From an uncultured Pelagimonas sp. (GTDB taxonomy: Bacteria > Pseudomonadota > Alphaproteobacteria > Rhodobacterales > Rhodobacteraceae), in assembly GCA_947499735.1 (NCBI GenBank), contig CANMPP010000004.1, positions 165,258 to 229,257 on the forward strand: DNA of 64,000 nt, given 5' to 3'. A program made the position numbers and the translations under genes. Below the pieces are notes generated by a model. The model was not told where the DNA came from and did no database searches. It saw only the letters and a list, made by a program, of their open reading frames with translations. The stretch's first letter is position 1; each line of letters opens with the position of its first letter. Positions 53,918-62,787 of this stretch are shown here, piece after piece.

Positions 53918-53992
53918 TGTAAGACTCTTTCCGTTTCAATTGTTGTGTTCCAGCGTATGGGAATTCCATACGAGGGTTCAGTCCAGTTGCGC

Positions 53993-54511
53993 TTACGCCG
54001 CTTCCTGTTTTTCCTCGATGGTAGACAGGATGGAGGCGATGTTTGAAGCAGGTGCGCCAATTGCGCCTGCGATGTTGCTGGCAGGTGCGCCAATGCAGCC
54101 CACGATGGAAGCAATAAGCTCCTCGCGAGAAGGCATTTTGGACACTGTCGTAACACCGGCAGGATCAAGGATCGTTCCGCCCATTGCGCCGCCCAGGATC
54201 TCAAATTTTGAGTTGTCCTTGGCGAAGTCTTCGCAGACCTTGGCCGCAGCCACAGGATCTTCGGAGAAGGTCAGAACGGTCATGCCATCCAGATACGTTT
54301 CCAAGCCATCGCAAGGTGTATCTGTCAGGGCAATTTTGGCGAGCCTGTTCTTGGCGACGCGAACCGACGCTTCCGCGCCACGGGCACGTCCACGCAAGTC
54401 TTGCATCTCAGCAACTGTCAGACCCTCGTAGCGGGCAACCACTACGACGCCAGAGCTTTCAAAGATTTGGCCAAGTTCCTCGACCACTTTCTCTTTTTGT
54501 GCTCTATCCAC
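53993..54511 (-). CDS. rplJ: 50S ribosomal protein L10
   Basis: A 172-residue L10, base of the L7/L12 stalk. The start is [20 protein letters not shown], with [14 protein letters not shown] and a C-terminal L12-binding helix ([20 protein letters not shown]). The start codon is GTG at 54511 with GGAG upstream. It has a long untranslated leader in the minus direction, as expected for L10 autoregulation. It is separated from rplA by about 1.5 kb of inserted plus-strand DNA. Confidence 0.97.
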   Translation of the reverse strand: MDRAQKEKVVEELGQIFESSGVVVVARYEGLTVAEMQDLRGRARGAEASVRVAKNRLAKIALTDTPCDGLETYLDGMTVLTFSEDPVAAAKVCEDFAKDNSKFEILGGAMGGTILDPAGVTTVSKMPSREELIASIVGCIGAPASNIAGAIGAPASNIASILSTIEEKQEAA

Positions 54512-54762
54512 AGTTCAACTCCAAGTTATGGAGAGGTCTCCCCCTCCGGCTCTACTTTGCCTTTGGCCGATTGGCCGCGGGCGCAAAGTCCGATTCTGGG
54601 AGGTCGCAGCGGAGAGCACAGGTTCCACGACAGGCGCGAAACGGAAGTGGTATCTCGTTTGTCTCTTCCCGTCTCAGGTAGGAATTATGTTGGTCAGATC
54701 ACCAACACCCGCCGTCTCGGACGAAATGCAAACAGCCACGACGAATCGCGACCGGTTACAGA
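54512..54762 (-). ncRNA. Probable L10 leader of the rplJL operon
   Basis: About 250 bases of untranslated RNA lie between the predicted start of transcription and the rplJ GTG. They are GC-rich with several possible hairpins. In bacteria this leader binds L10(L12)4 to repress the operon. The call is from position and length; I did not fold it. Confidence 0.6.
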
Positions 54763-54768
54763 GGGTGT

Positions 54769-54796
54769 GTATTAGCAGGTTAGCGGGGTTTGGCAA
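54769..54796 (-). promoter_or_regulatory. Predicted rplJ promoter
   Basis: On the minus strand TTGCCA, 16 bases, TAATAC. The predicted start of transcription is about 54762. Because rplA ends in its own terminator, rplJL needs this promoter. Confidence 0.6.
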
Positions 54797-55046
54797 GAGG
54801 GGACATGAGACTGACGCGTACTCAGTTCGCTTCCCGATTGGAATTGAATAGTAGGTAAATATCTTTTGCGCTGCTAGCCCTCAAACACTCCCGCCCTTTA
54901 CGAATCCCAAAGGGTCTTCAAAAACCGAAAATCCAGAAAACCATCACACGAAAAAGTCAAGTCTTTTCTTGAATTTAGTTTCGTATATTAACATGTTATT
55001 AATACACGCACCCCAACATTGGCTTTGGTTTGAGAGGGAAATCGGA
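54797..55046. other. Region between the rplJ promoter and the small plus-strand gene
   Basis: 250 bases without a gene, AT-rich toward 54960-55010 where the promoter of the plus-strand insert probably lies. Together with the rplJ leader it forms a 535-base stretch without protein genes. Confidence 0.4.
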
Positions 55047-55235
55047 ATGAGCATTAAGGTAAAGCCAAAAGTCACTACTTATCGCGTTCAAACCGTTGCG
55101 CGTGCGGGGAACAAAGCCCTATACGAAACCCAGCTTCCTTCCGGAAATAAAGTCATCTCAATGAAACAGGGAACTTTTCTGTCCGCTAAGCAAGCTGCAG
55201 CTCGGGCTCTTTCAAAATCAAAAACCCCTGCATAG
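55047..55235 (+). CDS. Small basic protein of unknown function, ending in an amber codon
   Basis: 62 codons: MSIKVKPKVTTYRVQTVARA onward, strongly basic, with QLPSGNKVISMKQGTFLSAK in the middle. GAGGGAAAT precedes the ATG at 55047. The gene ends in TAG, and the same frame then continues open for 166 codons through the next gene, which lacks a good start codon. It lies between rplA and rplJ on the opposite strand, an unusual place. No family recognised. Confidence 0.65.
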   Translation: MSIKVKPKVTTYRVQTVARAGNKALYETQLPSGNKVISMKQGTFLSAKQAAARALSKSKTPA

Positions 55236-55733
55236 ACTTTACCTCTGGCCGATAAAAACCCCATTTTTGATGAGATCGGCGCATCGACAGCCAGCAATCC
55301 CGACGGCGACGACGTAGTGGCATTAGTAGCATACTCACTATACAAAAGAGATAAGCGCGAGTGGGCCGATAGCATACGAGCACAACACGATCGGGACCCC
55401 ACCGAAGAAGAAAATACACACTATTTTCAGGCTCTCGCGATTCCAAGCAGCCTAGATCGCTTCAAATCAAGTGCAGAAGGAATGCTAGTGGCCTTTGCAG
55501 CACAAGTTGTGGAGGATGAAAAATCAGCGATTGAGGAAAATGCCATTTCTACAAGAATAGAGACAGCATCGGGAACAATTGAACGATCCAGCAGCTTCTG
55601 GAGACAAGTAGGATCCAGTGTGATCGCCTCCACCGTTACAATATCTATCCTCGTAACACTAACGATTGCAGCTCAACTGTTTGGCATTGATATAGTTGAC
55701 GAGGCCGAAATTATGCGAAGAATATCAGACTAA
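55236..55733 (+). CDS. Putative membrane-anchored protein lacking a clear start codon
   Basis: An open frame directly after the TAG of the previous gene and in phase with it. The visible domain starts before the first GTG (55317): ADKNPIFDEI then DDVVALVAYSLYKRDKREW, a segment seen at the N terminus of alphaproteobacterial membrane proteins. A long polar helical middle (ENTHYFQALA, EGMLVAFAAQVVEDEKSAIE) follows, and one C-terminal transmembrane helix (VIASTVTISILVTLTIAAQL) ends the protein. Possible explanations are a non-ATG start (CTG near 55245), readthrough of the TAG, or a nonsense mutation in a once longer gene. From the GTG it is 138 residues. Confidence 0.6.
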   Translation, partial: TLPLADKNPIFDEIGASTASNPDGDDVVALVAYSLYKRDKREWADSIRAQHDRDPTEEENTHYFQALAIPSSLDRFKSSAEGMLVAFAAQVVEDEKSAIEENAISTRIETASGTIERSSSFWRQVGSSVIASTVTISILVTLTIAAQLFGIDIVDEAEIMRRISD

Positions 55734-55972
55734 CTTCTGGATGAAGGCTCTCAGCCGTCCGCTTCAGGTTTTTTCAACCTCATCCAAACACCCGCTCCAC
55801 AATTCAGTCCGCTGCGACGGCCTCGCTAACGGGGCTTAGGTTTGGACCTGATCTTTGAAATAGGCGATGACGCAGTCGATCAGGGACAGCGGGGTGTGTT
55901 GGGGCGATGGATTTACTGTGTGCCGCTTGGCAGGCGCAGGATTCACCACACCGCTGGAACAACCTACACCAC

Positions 55973-56001
55973 AAAAAAGAGCGCCCCTAGGGACGCTCTT
56001 T
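55973..56001 (-). terminator. Intrinsic terminator after rplA
   Basis: On the minus strand AAAGAGCGTCCC-TAGG-GGCGCTCTTTTTT: stem with a tight loop followed by TTTTTT. It ends the rplK-rplA transcript before the inserted plus-strand genes. Confidence 0.85.
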
Positions 56002-56026
56002 CTATATCTGTGAAGGCAGCAACCGA

Positions 56027-56725
56027 TTACTGAGAAACAGCTGCTTCTACATCCAGAGTGATGCCTGGGCCCATTGTGGAGCTCAGAGCGATCTTTTTCA
56101 TGTATGTGCCTTTTGCGCCGGATGGCTTGGCCGCTGCAACAGCACCGATGAAGGTACGGATGTTTTCAACCAGCTTGGCTTCGTCGAAAGACGCTTTGCC
56201 AACACCTGCGTGAACAACCCCAGCTTTTTCAGCTTTGAACTGAACCTGACCACCTTTGGCGTCAGCAACAGCTTGTGCAACATCCATAGTAACTGTGCCA
56301 ACTTTTGGGTTTGGCATCAGGTTACGTGGACCCAGAACTTTACCCAGACGGCCAACGATTGGCATCATGTCTGGTGTCGCGATGCAGCGATCAAAATCGA
56401 TGGTGCCGCCTTGAACGGTTTCCATCAGATCCTCTGCGCCAACGATGTCTGCGCCAGCTGCTTGTGCTTCTTCTGCTTTTGCACCACGTGCGAAAACAGC
56501 AACACGAACAGTTTTACCTGTACCGTTTGGCAGGCCGATCACGCCACGAACCATTTGGTCCGCGTGACGTGGGTCGATGCCCAGGTTCAGAGAAATTTCA
56601 ACAGTTTCGTCGAATTTCGCTGTTGCGTTTGCTTTGATCAAGGACACTGCTTCTTCAACAGTGACATTGGACTTGCCGGCGAATGCTTCGCGTGCGGCGG
56701 TGGTACGTTTACCCAATTTTGCCAT
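56027..56725 (-). CDS. rplA: 50S ribosomal protein L1
   Basis: A 232-residue L1. The start [20 protein letters not shown] and the motifs [36 protein letters not shown] and the C-terminal [20 protein letters not shown] are those of bacterial L1. It binds 23S rRNA at the E-site stalk and represses the rplKA message in other bacteria. It follows rplK by five bases and ends at a terminator. Confidence 0.98.
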   Translation of the reverse strand: MAKLGKRTTAAREAFAGKSNVTVEEAVSLIKANATAKFDETVEISLNLGIDPRHADQMVRGVIGLPNGTGKTVRVAVFARGAKAEEAQAAGADIVGAEDLMETVQGGTIDFDRCIATPDMMPIVGRLGKVLGPRNLMPNPKVGTVTMDVAQAVADAKGGQVQFKAEKAGVVHAGVGKASFDEAKLVENIRTFIGAVAAAKPSGAKGTYMKKIALSSTMGPGITLDVEAAVSQ

Positions 56726-56730
56726 CTCGC

Positions 56731-57183
56731 TTAGCCTTTCACTTCGATGCCCATGGACCGTGCGGAGCCCAGGATGATCTGCATTGCTGCTTCTACGTCA
56801 TTCGCAGACAGGTCTTTCATTTTCGCTTCTGCGATTTCACGAACCTGTGCCGCTGTTACGGATGCAACGATTTCACGACCGGGTGCTTCCGCGCCACGTG
56901 GACGGTTACGCTTGCCCACTGGCTTAAGGCCAGCCGCTTTTTTCAGGTAGTAAGACGCAGGTGGCGTCTTCACGTCCATTGTGAAGGACTTATCCTGGTA
57001 ATATGTGATCACGGTTGGGCAAGGTGCACCTGGCTCCATTTCCTGTGTTTTCGCGTTAAACGCTTTACAGAATTCCATGATGTTGATGCCGCGCTGACCC
57101 AGCGCAGGACCCACGGGTGGGGATGGGTTGGCTTTGCCTGCAGGGATCTGCAGTTTCATCGTGCCGGCGAGCTTCTTTGCCAT
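56731..57183 (-). CDS. rplK: 50S ribosomal protein L11
   Basis: A 150-residue L11. It contains [36 protein letters not shown] and the RNA-binding C-terminal domain with [15 protein letters not shown] precedes the ATG. It is the first gene of rplKA, with a predicted promoter at 57310. L11 binds the GTPase centre of 23S rRNA and is needed for the stringent response. Confidence 0.98.
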   Translation of the reverse strand: MAKKLAGTMKLQIPAGKANPSPPVGPALGQRGINIMEFCKAFNAKTQEMEPGAPCPTVITYYQDKSFTMDVKTPPASYYLKKAAGLKPVGKRNRPRGAEAPGREIVASVTAAQVREIAEAKMKDLSANDVEAAMQIILGSARSMGIEVKG

Positions 57184-57545
57184 CGGCTATCTCCTAATTC
57201 AACACCTCGCGAACGCGTTCTTGAGGTTGGGTTTGCTGCGTGGTCTGGTTTGCACATCGCGATGCGCGCGCCTCCCACGATTCGTACACCTTTTGGGCGC
57301 AGATGCGCTGCGTTACACTGATGAGCGGAAATTGGCAAGATTGAAGTGAACCCCCTTTGCAATTCACCCGAACGGAGCGTATCTCAGATACGAATGGCAA
57401 ACAGAAAAGTGGGGCATTCACCCGTGATAACAGTGCCTGAAAATCAACATTTTAACCAAATGCGAGACACTTTTATTGACAGTTTAATGTTTCTTGGACT
57501 CTGGTTGGCTAGTGTTTCTAGCACAATTTAGACCGGACTAATGAA
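57184..57545. other. Divergent region between rplK and the diguanylate cyclase gene
   Basis: 362 bases between divergent genes. It contains the predicted rplK promoter (57310-57338) and a GC-rich leader before rplK. Promoter signals for the plus-strand cyclase are not obvious. Confidence 0.45.
57310..57338 (-). promoter_or_regulatory. Predicted rplKA promoter
   Basis: On the minus strand TTGCCA, 17 bases, TAACGC. The -35 is the same hexamer as before rplJ. Transcription would start near 57303 and give a leader of about 120 bases. Confidence 0.5.
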
Positions 57546-58835
57546 ATGCGTGTAACGAGTAAGGCAGAGTTATCTGTCGCCCTCTTGATGGCAACAATCG
57601 TTGTTAGCCTGGCGGCTCTCTTAGCTCAGACCAAGCGCGCAGAAGAGGTTGCGATCGACCGGGCTATTGCTGCGTCTGAGAACCTCATTGATTTCGTGCT
57701 GGTCACCCAACGACAATACACCCAAAATGTCGCACATCTCGCGATAAGTGATATGACCGCATATCCCGAACGGGAACCGCATAAAGTTTGGCTGCCGGTC
57801 ACATTTGCGATGCGCTACACCGACGCATATAGCAAAGCAAAAGACGGCATGGATTTTAAAATCTATAGCCAAGATCCCTTTCCAGACCAAAAAGACCGGG
57901 TTCTTGACGAGTTCGCCCGAAATGCATTGGATCAATTGCTTACTGGGGATACCAAACGGTTTCGCACAGTCGAAACGATGGATGATGGGTACAAACGGGT
58001 GCGTCTTGCTGTCGCGTTTGAAATGCAAGAGCACTGTGCGGATTGTCACAATCGCGAAGAATGGGGGTTAAATCGCCGGATTTGGCAGGTTGGCGATGTC
58101 CGTGGCGCATGGGAAGTTTCTATCAACGTGCCGCCGGTTAAATTGTATTCCCAACACGAAATCTTTTCACTGATCTTTTTGATGGCCAGCGCCTGCATCA
58201 TGGGATTTTTTATCGTATTGCCCTCCGTTCGGCGAGAGGTTCAAGGTCGCGCCTATTTCCACAATCTCAGCAGAACGATGGAAAATGAAGCGCTTGCACA
58301 TAAGCTAGAGGCCGAGACGGATTCCCTAACCGGCATCGGCAATCGCCGTCTTTTCAACGAAATTTTCCCAAATATGATCGACACTCAGATTGAAAGCGGA
58401 GAAAATTTGGCCGTTATTCTTATCGATGTTGATCGCTTTAAAGCGGTCAATGATGGGTACGGGCACGACGTTGGCGATCAAGTCCTTCAAACAATCGCGC
58501 AACTGCTCAAATCTCAAATTCGTGAATCGGACGTATTGGCCCGATTGGGTGGCGAAGAGTTTGTTGTTCTGATCCCTGATCTCACCCCAGATGACGCAAT
58601 TACCATTGCAATGCGCATCCGTACGCTTGTTGAAAAGCACGCGTTTAAGGCCCGGAGTGAATCGTTCCATGTTACGGTCAGCGCAGGTATTTCGTTTTTA
58701 GAACCCGAAGACACCGCAGATGGCTTGCTAAAACGGGCCGACGATCTGCTGTATCGCGCAAAATCCAATGGGCGAAACAAGCTTTGCGCACAAAAGCCGC
58801 AACAAACGCAGGTGACGTGCCCAAGGATCGCCTGA
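57546..58835 (+). CDS. Diguanylate cyclase with heme-binding (DUF3365/Tll0287-like) sensor
   Basis: A 429-residue membrane protein. Transmembrane helix 1 is residues 9-27. The periplasmic sensor domain (about 30-200) carries a c-type heme motif CADCH (164-168) as in Tll0287-like domains. Helix 2 (about 204-226: FSLIFLMASACIMGFFIVL) leads to a C-terminal GGDEF domain. The active site is GGEEF (335-339) and the I-site is RESD five residues before it, so it should make c-di-GMP under product inhibition. A heme in the periplasm suggests redox, oxygen or NO sensing. The plus-strand gene lies between nusG and rplK, which are normally adjacent. Confidence 0.92.
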   Translation: MRVTSKAELSVALLMATIVVSLAALLAQTKRAEEVAIDRAIAASENLIDFVLVTQRQYTQNVAHLAISDMTAYPEREPHKVWLPVTFAMRYTDAYSKAKDGMDFKIYSQDPFPDQKDRVLDEFARNALDQLLTGDTKRFRTVETMDDGYKRVRLAVAFEMQEHCADCHNREEWGLNRRIWQVGDVRGAWEVSINVPPVKLYSQHEIFSLIFLMASACIMGFFIVLPSVRREVQGRAYFHNLSRTMENEALAHKLEAETDSLTGIGNRRLFNEIFPNMIDTQIESGENLAVILIDVDRFKAVNDGYGHDVGDQVLQTIAQLLKSQIRESDVLARLGGEEFVVLIPDLTPDDAITIAMRIRTLVEKHAFKARSESFHVTVSAGISFLEPEDTADGLLKRADDLLYRAKSNGRNKLCAQKPQQTQVTCPRIA

Positions 58836-58864
58836 GACCCAAGTCTTTTGATGCCCCTTCAAAC

Positions 58865-58890
58865 AAAAAGCGCCCCGTTATGGAGCGCCT
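58865..58890 (-). terminator. Intrinsic terminator after nusG
   Basis: On the minus strand GCGCTCC-ATAAC-GGGGCGC (one G-U pair) followed by TTTTT. On the plus strand, after the cyclase, the stem has a C-A mismatch and is weaker. Confidence 0.75.
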
Positions 58891-58923
58891 TGAAATTTTC
58901 AGATGTCTACGCGTTGAGACGCG

Positions 58924-59457
58924 CTAGACCTCTTTGGAGACCTGAGTAAAGTCCAACTCAACTGGCGTTTCACGGCCAAAGATAGACACGGTCACTTTCA
59001 GTTTCTGCGCTTCGTCATCCACGCCTTCAACCATCCCATCAAAGCCTTCGAACGGCCCGTCATTGACCTTAACCTTTTCGCCGACTTCAAAGTGGATCAG
59101 AGTACGCGGTGTTTCAACATTCTCTTGGACGCGGCCCAGCATGCTTTCAACTTCGGCATCACGCATTGGCATTGGCCGGCCTTGCGGACCTAGGAAACCC
59201 GTCACGCGGTTGATGGATTGAACCAGATGGTAGCCCTGATCAGACATTTCCATATGAACCAAAACATAGCCCGGCATAAAGCGACGCTCAGTGGTCACTT
59301 TCTTACCACGACGGACTTCGATTACTTCCTCTGTCGGAACAAGAACTTCGTCGATATGGTCTTCTAGACCTTTTTCTTCGACAGAGGTTCGAATTTGTTC
59401 CGCGACCTTCTTTTCAAAGTTGGAAAGGACGCTAACCGAATACCACCGCTTGGCCAT
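58924..59457 (-). CDS. nusG: Transcription termination/antitermination protein NusG
   Basis: A 177-residue NusG: NGN domain from [20 protein letters not shown] to the [11 protein letters not shown] region, then the KOW domain ([20 protein letters not shown]). It binds RNA polymerase and links it to Rho and to the ribosome. The ATG at 59457 has AGGTG upstream. It is separated from secE by a strong terminator and from rplK by the cyclase gene. Confidence 0.97.
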   Translation of the reverse strand: MAKRWYSVSVLSNFEKKVAEQIRTSVEEKGLEDHIDEVLVPTEEVIEVRRGKKVTTERRFMPGYVLVHMEMSDQGYHLVQSINRVTGFLGPQGRPMPMRDAEVESMLGRVQENVETPRTLIHFEVGEKVKVNDGPFEGFDGMVEGVDDEAQKLKVTVSIFGRETPVELDFTQVSKEV

Positions 59458-59555
59458 GTGACACCTATTTCTGTCTTTTCGTTCAGAGCCGGTTTGCCGG
59501 CACATCTGGTTATCTGTCTCTGAGGCTTCTGAATAAGCCTCCCGGAAATAAAAGG

Positions 59556-59582
59556 GGCGTGCAACTCGAATCGTTGCACGCC
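59556..59582 (-). terminator. Intrinsic terminator between secE and nusG
   Basis: Perfect 10-bp stem GGCGTGCAAC / GTTGCACGCC with a 7-base loop, followed on the minus strand by CCTTTTATTT. A second hairpin GAGGCTT / AAGCCTC lies just after, at 59522-59541. nusG is therefore either read through or has its own promoter. Confidence 0.85.
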
Positions 59583-59671
59583 GCCTTATTCATAATGTGG
59601 ATAACGTCAGTATCTCAGGATTTCAAGGCCACTGCCCTGTCTTATCCCGACCTATTTCAGATAGACCTGCA

Positions 59672-59857
59672 TTACAGGATCTGACGAATGCCCCATTGGA
59701 TCAATACATCCACAAACGTAAAGAAGGTCGCAACCAAAGCTGCCATGATAAAGACCATGATTGTCGTCAAGATCACTTCGCGACGCGTCGGCCACACGAT
59801 CTTGGAGATTTCGACGCGGGTCTCTTGAATGAACTTCAAAGGATTGGTGATGGCCAT
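59672..59857 (-). CDS. secE: Preprotein translocase subunit SecE
   Basis: A 61-residue SecE: the amphipathic N-terminal helix ITNPLKFIQETRVEISKIVW, the conserved WPTRREV, and one transmembrane helix (TIMVFIMAALVATFFTFVDV). It forms the translocon with SecY and SecG in the inner membrane. Short single-helix form, normal for alphaproteobacteria. Confidence 0.97.
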   Translation of the reverse strand: MAITNPLKFIQETRVEISKIVWPTRREVILTTIMVFIMAALVATFFTFVDVLIQWGIRQIL

Positions 59858-59955
59858 ATCGGGGTTCCATTTTTCAGGTTTCCCCGCAGATAGACTGCTC
59901 TGACGCGAAATTCAAGCATCCTTCACGGGGATCTAGATCAGATGCTTATCACATC

Positions 59956-60618
59956 TCACCCTATAATGGGCTGTTTTGGGGCAACACGGGCCTGCCAAAC
60001 ATCTGACAATGAAAACTGTGCGCTCTTTGCTGGATCAAATTGGGTCGTTTTCATCTGATCGATCGCACACCCAAATCGATGTGTTTTTGAAAAATGGCCA
60101 TAGAAGAATTGCTCATGATAAAACCGCTCGTCCAATGTCGCATGTAGCGGCAATTTGCGCAGGTGATCACCCATGTCAGACGCATTCCATAAGGCTTTGG
60201 ATATAAACACACATTCCCAGCTAGGAAATGCAAATTCATAAAACTCGGCGGACCGGCCAACGATGGCAGGGTCATAAAATTTCCCAAAGGCACTGAAAAA
60301 ATCAAAACGCTGCGCTTCGTGTAACCAGTGCGAAAACCAATCCATGTGGCGGATGTAAAAATCTGCCTCTAAAATCAACTTATCACTCTTTGGGTTCAGA
60401 TCGTTGACCAAAATAGAGGGCGTCGACATGCCCCAACCCGTCAAAGATGTTGCCTGCAAAACCAAAATATCACGATAGCCAAACAATGCGCCGCCAGGAC
60501 CTGTCCATGCCGCATTGTCAAAAAACGCATAGAGATCAATGATGTCTTCGGCCAGTAATGTGGCCGCTTCTAGCATTTTCAGGTCATCGCGATCCGCAGA
60601 ATAAAGAATCAGGTCCAC
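59956..60618 (-). CDS. Uncharacterised protein paired with a glycosyltransferase-like gene
   Basis: A 220-residue soluble protein with no recognised motif. Segments such as WTGPGGALFGYRDILVLQA, TPSILVNDLNPKSDKLILEA, YIRHMDWFSHWLHEAQRFDF and FISKALWNASDMGDHLRKLP are aromatic-rich. The start is a GTG at 60618, four bases from the stop of the larger gene upstream, so both are co-transcribed. Probably a surface-glycan enzyme or a partner of the neighbour (inference from context). It could be a divergent glycosyltransferase. Confidence 0.7.
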   Translation of the reverse strand: MDLILYSADRDDLKMLEAATLLAEDIIDLYAFFDNAAWTGPGGALFGYRDILVLQATSLTGWGMSTPSILVNDLNPKSDKLILEADFYIRHMDWFSHWLHEAQRFDFFSAFGKFYDPAIVGRSAEFYEFAFPSWECVFISKALWNASDMGDHLRKLPLHATLDERFYHEQFFYGHFSKTHRFGCAIDQMKTTQFDPAKSAQFSLSDVWQARVAPKQPIIG

Positions 60619-60622
60619 AACA

Positions 60623-62524
60623 TCACCCCCGCATCGTTTTTGTAGCTTGGCGGTTCATATGGCGCGCCACCCGTTCAATTGCGCGATGTTGTGATTTGTC
60701 ATCGTAGCAGGCCTTTGTCGCGCGGGCATTTCTAAAACGCCGCGGCAAATTTGCACTGGCTTCGACAGCCCCGCACAGTGTGGTAACATAGTGATCCATG
60801 ACAAGAGGGACCGGGCGTAGATTGCGCGACATAGGACGCAAGGAATGTGCCCAGCTTTCAGGTGCAGTATTGCTAACCGTCACCACACCTGATGCCGCCA
60901 TCTGTAGGCATGTGTGATTGGGCACAGCTGTCGCATTCAACGACACACCGACATCAACACGTTCTATCAGCGCCTGTTTCTTATCTGGTAGCTGAATCAC
61001 TGTTTGCTTCAACACGCGCCCTAACCCCAAGTCGATTACACTTTCATGGCCTTGCGCATCAATCAGTACAAAATCCCAACCCCCTTCGAACGCGCCAAGG
61101 GCAATCGCGCGACGCAGTCCTGAAAGGGCGAAACCAAACAGTTTCTGACCAGAGGCCATGCCACCATCCAACAGAAATACGCATTTCTTCTTGGCCTGAT
61201 GCTTGTTCTGAAATGCGCCTTGGTCGCATTCCAACGCTTGGAGACGCGAGTCATAAGCAACATGATGGTCTCCACGCCAAAACCGCGGTGTAGGGTAGTT
61301 CCCCGATCGTTTGAGACGGCGCGCCAGTCCGGTTGAACTAAAGATGCCAATATGAGGTCTGGATTTGGCAGAATAAACCATGCCAGCCATGCTGGCACTT
61401 GATTGCAAAGCGGCCTCGTCGGTTTGGGTGAAGAAATACGGTTTTCGCCCCAATGCCTGCGCAACTTGGCTGGCAACAAAGTGAGTTTCCGCCATCGGAG
61501 AAATGATCTGCGCGTTTACTGGAACCGGCAATGTGGTTTGCCAAGGCGCGATGACATGCACTTCATCGAAAATGCCATCGTCCTTCCCCCAGATTTCATC
61601 CGGCGTTTTGCAGGTTTCACTTCCGGTGGCAGCGTCATCAAAAAACAGCAAACGAACACGCGTACCCAATTGCGCCTTTAGCCGTTTCAGAAATTCAAAA
61701 AACGGGGATGTGCGGTGTAGGCTGATCGCAGCGCATTGGTTGGTTAGCACAACCACCAAACCCGGCGCATCAGGGACATGGGGTTCGCGTTTTATGTCAA
61801 AGTCTCGAAACACAAGGTCCAAAAAGGCCGCTGCTTCTCGTTCAGTGCGAATGATACTTGGATTGGTGGGCTGTGATCCCTGCTGCGGTAAAAGGGATGT
61901 TCCAACCAGTTTAAAAGCTTGCGGTGACAGGATTGCGCGCCCTTGTGCACATCCCTCCTGCAAATAGTGCTGATACCCGCTAATGATATCCGGCCTGGCA
62001 TGTATTATGGGACGTAGTTCAGAATGCGCTTGCAGATAATAGCGTTCCGAGAAATGCGGATTGGGATCAACCGGATTACCAGCACTACACGCAGCATAGT
62101 AAAAATCCGCCGGACTGACATGTCCGTTTAAGTCGCCAGACGCCTCGCGCAATATAAATGCACCATCCAGTTGCGCCAAAAGCTTGCGCAATCCAAGAAC
62201 GGTCCGCTGCGACGCCAAACGACCTGCCATGCCATCCGCACGTTGCCTTAGATAATGCGCAAACCCAAATCCCGTTCTGCTTTTCCGCATCCAGTCCAAA
62301 ACACCGGGTGTGTGTGCCCTATAATGGATCTCGCAAAAATACGGATGGGGATCATGCCCCATACGCGCACCCATGCGCAGATAGAAATCAAAAGGCGTTT
62401 CTTCTGGGCGTGCATGGCGTTCCAACGCGGCCCTATAGGTCGACACATACCAATCCTGCATAAACATCGTCTGAATGACCGGATACAGATCGGATAGGTC
62501 ACTCGTTTCAGATACAGATGTCAT
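60623..62524 (-). CDS. Glycosyltransferase-like protein (WsaF-like family)
   Basis: About 633 residues. The N-terminal part (about 60-210) has the tail repeats common in surface glycosyltransferases, such as HFSERYYLQAHSELRPIIHA then GYQHYLQEGCAQGR. The middle and C-terminal part is a two-domain GT-B-like fold: LVVVLTNQCAAISLHRTSPF, VHVIAPWQTTLPVPVNAQII, RPHIGIFSSTGLARRLKRSG, and near the C terminus MAASGVVTVSNTAPESWAHS. This order fits rhamnosyl- or related WsaF-type transferases, but the sugar is unknown. The ATG at 62524 begins MTSVSETS. Confidence 0.72.
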   Translation of the reverse strand: MTSVSETSDLSDLYPVIQTMFMQDWYVSTYRAALERHARPEETPFDFYLRMGARMGHDPHPYFCEIHYRAHTPGVLDWMRKSRTGFGFAHYLRQRADGMAGRLASQRTVLGLRKLLAQLDGAFILREASGDLNGHVSPADFYYAACSAGNPVDPNPHFSERYYLQAHSELRPIIHARPDIISGYQHYLQEGCAQGRAILSPQAFKLVGTSLLPQQGSQPTNPSIIRTEREAAAFLDLVFRDFDIKREPHVPDAPGLVVVLTNQCAAISLHRTSPFFEFLKRLKAQLGTRVRLLFFDDAATGSETCKTPDEIWGKDDGIFDEVHVIAPWQTTLPVPVNAQIISPMAETHFVASQVAQALGRKPYFFTQTDEAALQSSASMAGMVYSAKSRPHIGIFSSTGLARRLKRSGNYPTPRFWRGDHHVAYDSRLQALECDQGAFQNKHQAKKKCVFLLDGGMASGQKLFGFALSGLRRAIALGAFEGGWDFVLIDAQGHESVIDLGLGRVLKQTVIQLPDKKQALIERVDVGVSLNATAVPNHTCLQMAASGVVTVSNTAPESWAHSLRPMSRNLRPVPLVMDHYVTTLCGAVEASANLPRRFRNARATKACYDDKSQHRAIERVARHMNRQATKTMRG

Positions 62525-62711
62525 GCACGGCAACTCTTTTACCTGATGGGGTCGGTAGTGCGCTTGCTCTTGAAGGCAACATAGATGCCACCATCGGAAA
62601 AGCTTGGATTTAGAATTCTCTGGAATGGTTAGAAATCCGTAAAGATGCGAACAATCCTATGACATATAGATATGTCCTTGTTCGATCATCTCTTGATCAC
62701 TGTCTGGATTT

Positions 62712-62787
62712 TGGCAGGGGCATCAGGGTTCGAACCCGAGACCTACGGTTTTGGAGACCGTCGCTCTACCAGCTGAGCTATACCCCT
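62712..62787 (-). tRNA. tRNA-Trp (CCA anticodon)
   Basis: A complete cloverleaf on the minus strand. The acceptor 5' AGGGGTA pairs with TGCCCCT, the D arm has GCTCAGCTGGTAGAGC, the anticodon arm reads ACGGTCTCCAAAACCGT with anticodon CCA, and the T arm has GGGTTCGAACCC. G is the discriminator, and the 3' CCA is encoded in the DNA. It lies upstream of secE as in many Rhodobacterales, here with the glycosyltransferase pair in between. Confidence 0.97.

Noticed and set aside
53577..54431. A 284-codon plus-strand frame across rplL and rplJ
   Set aside because: Antisense shadow of two secure ribosomal genes; Ser/Ala-rich with no start signal.
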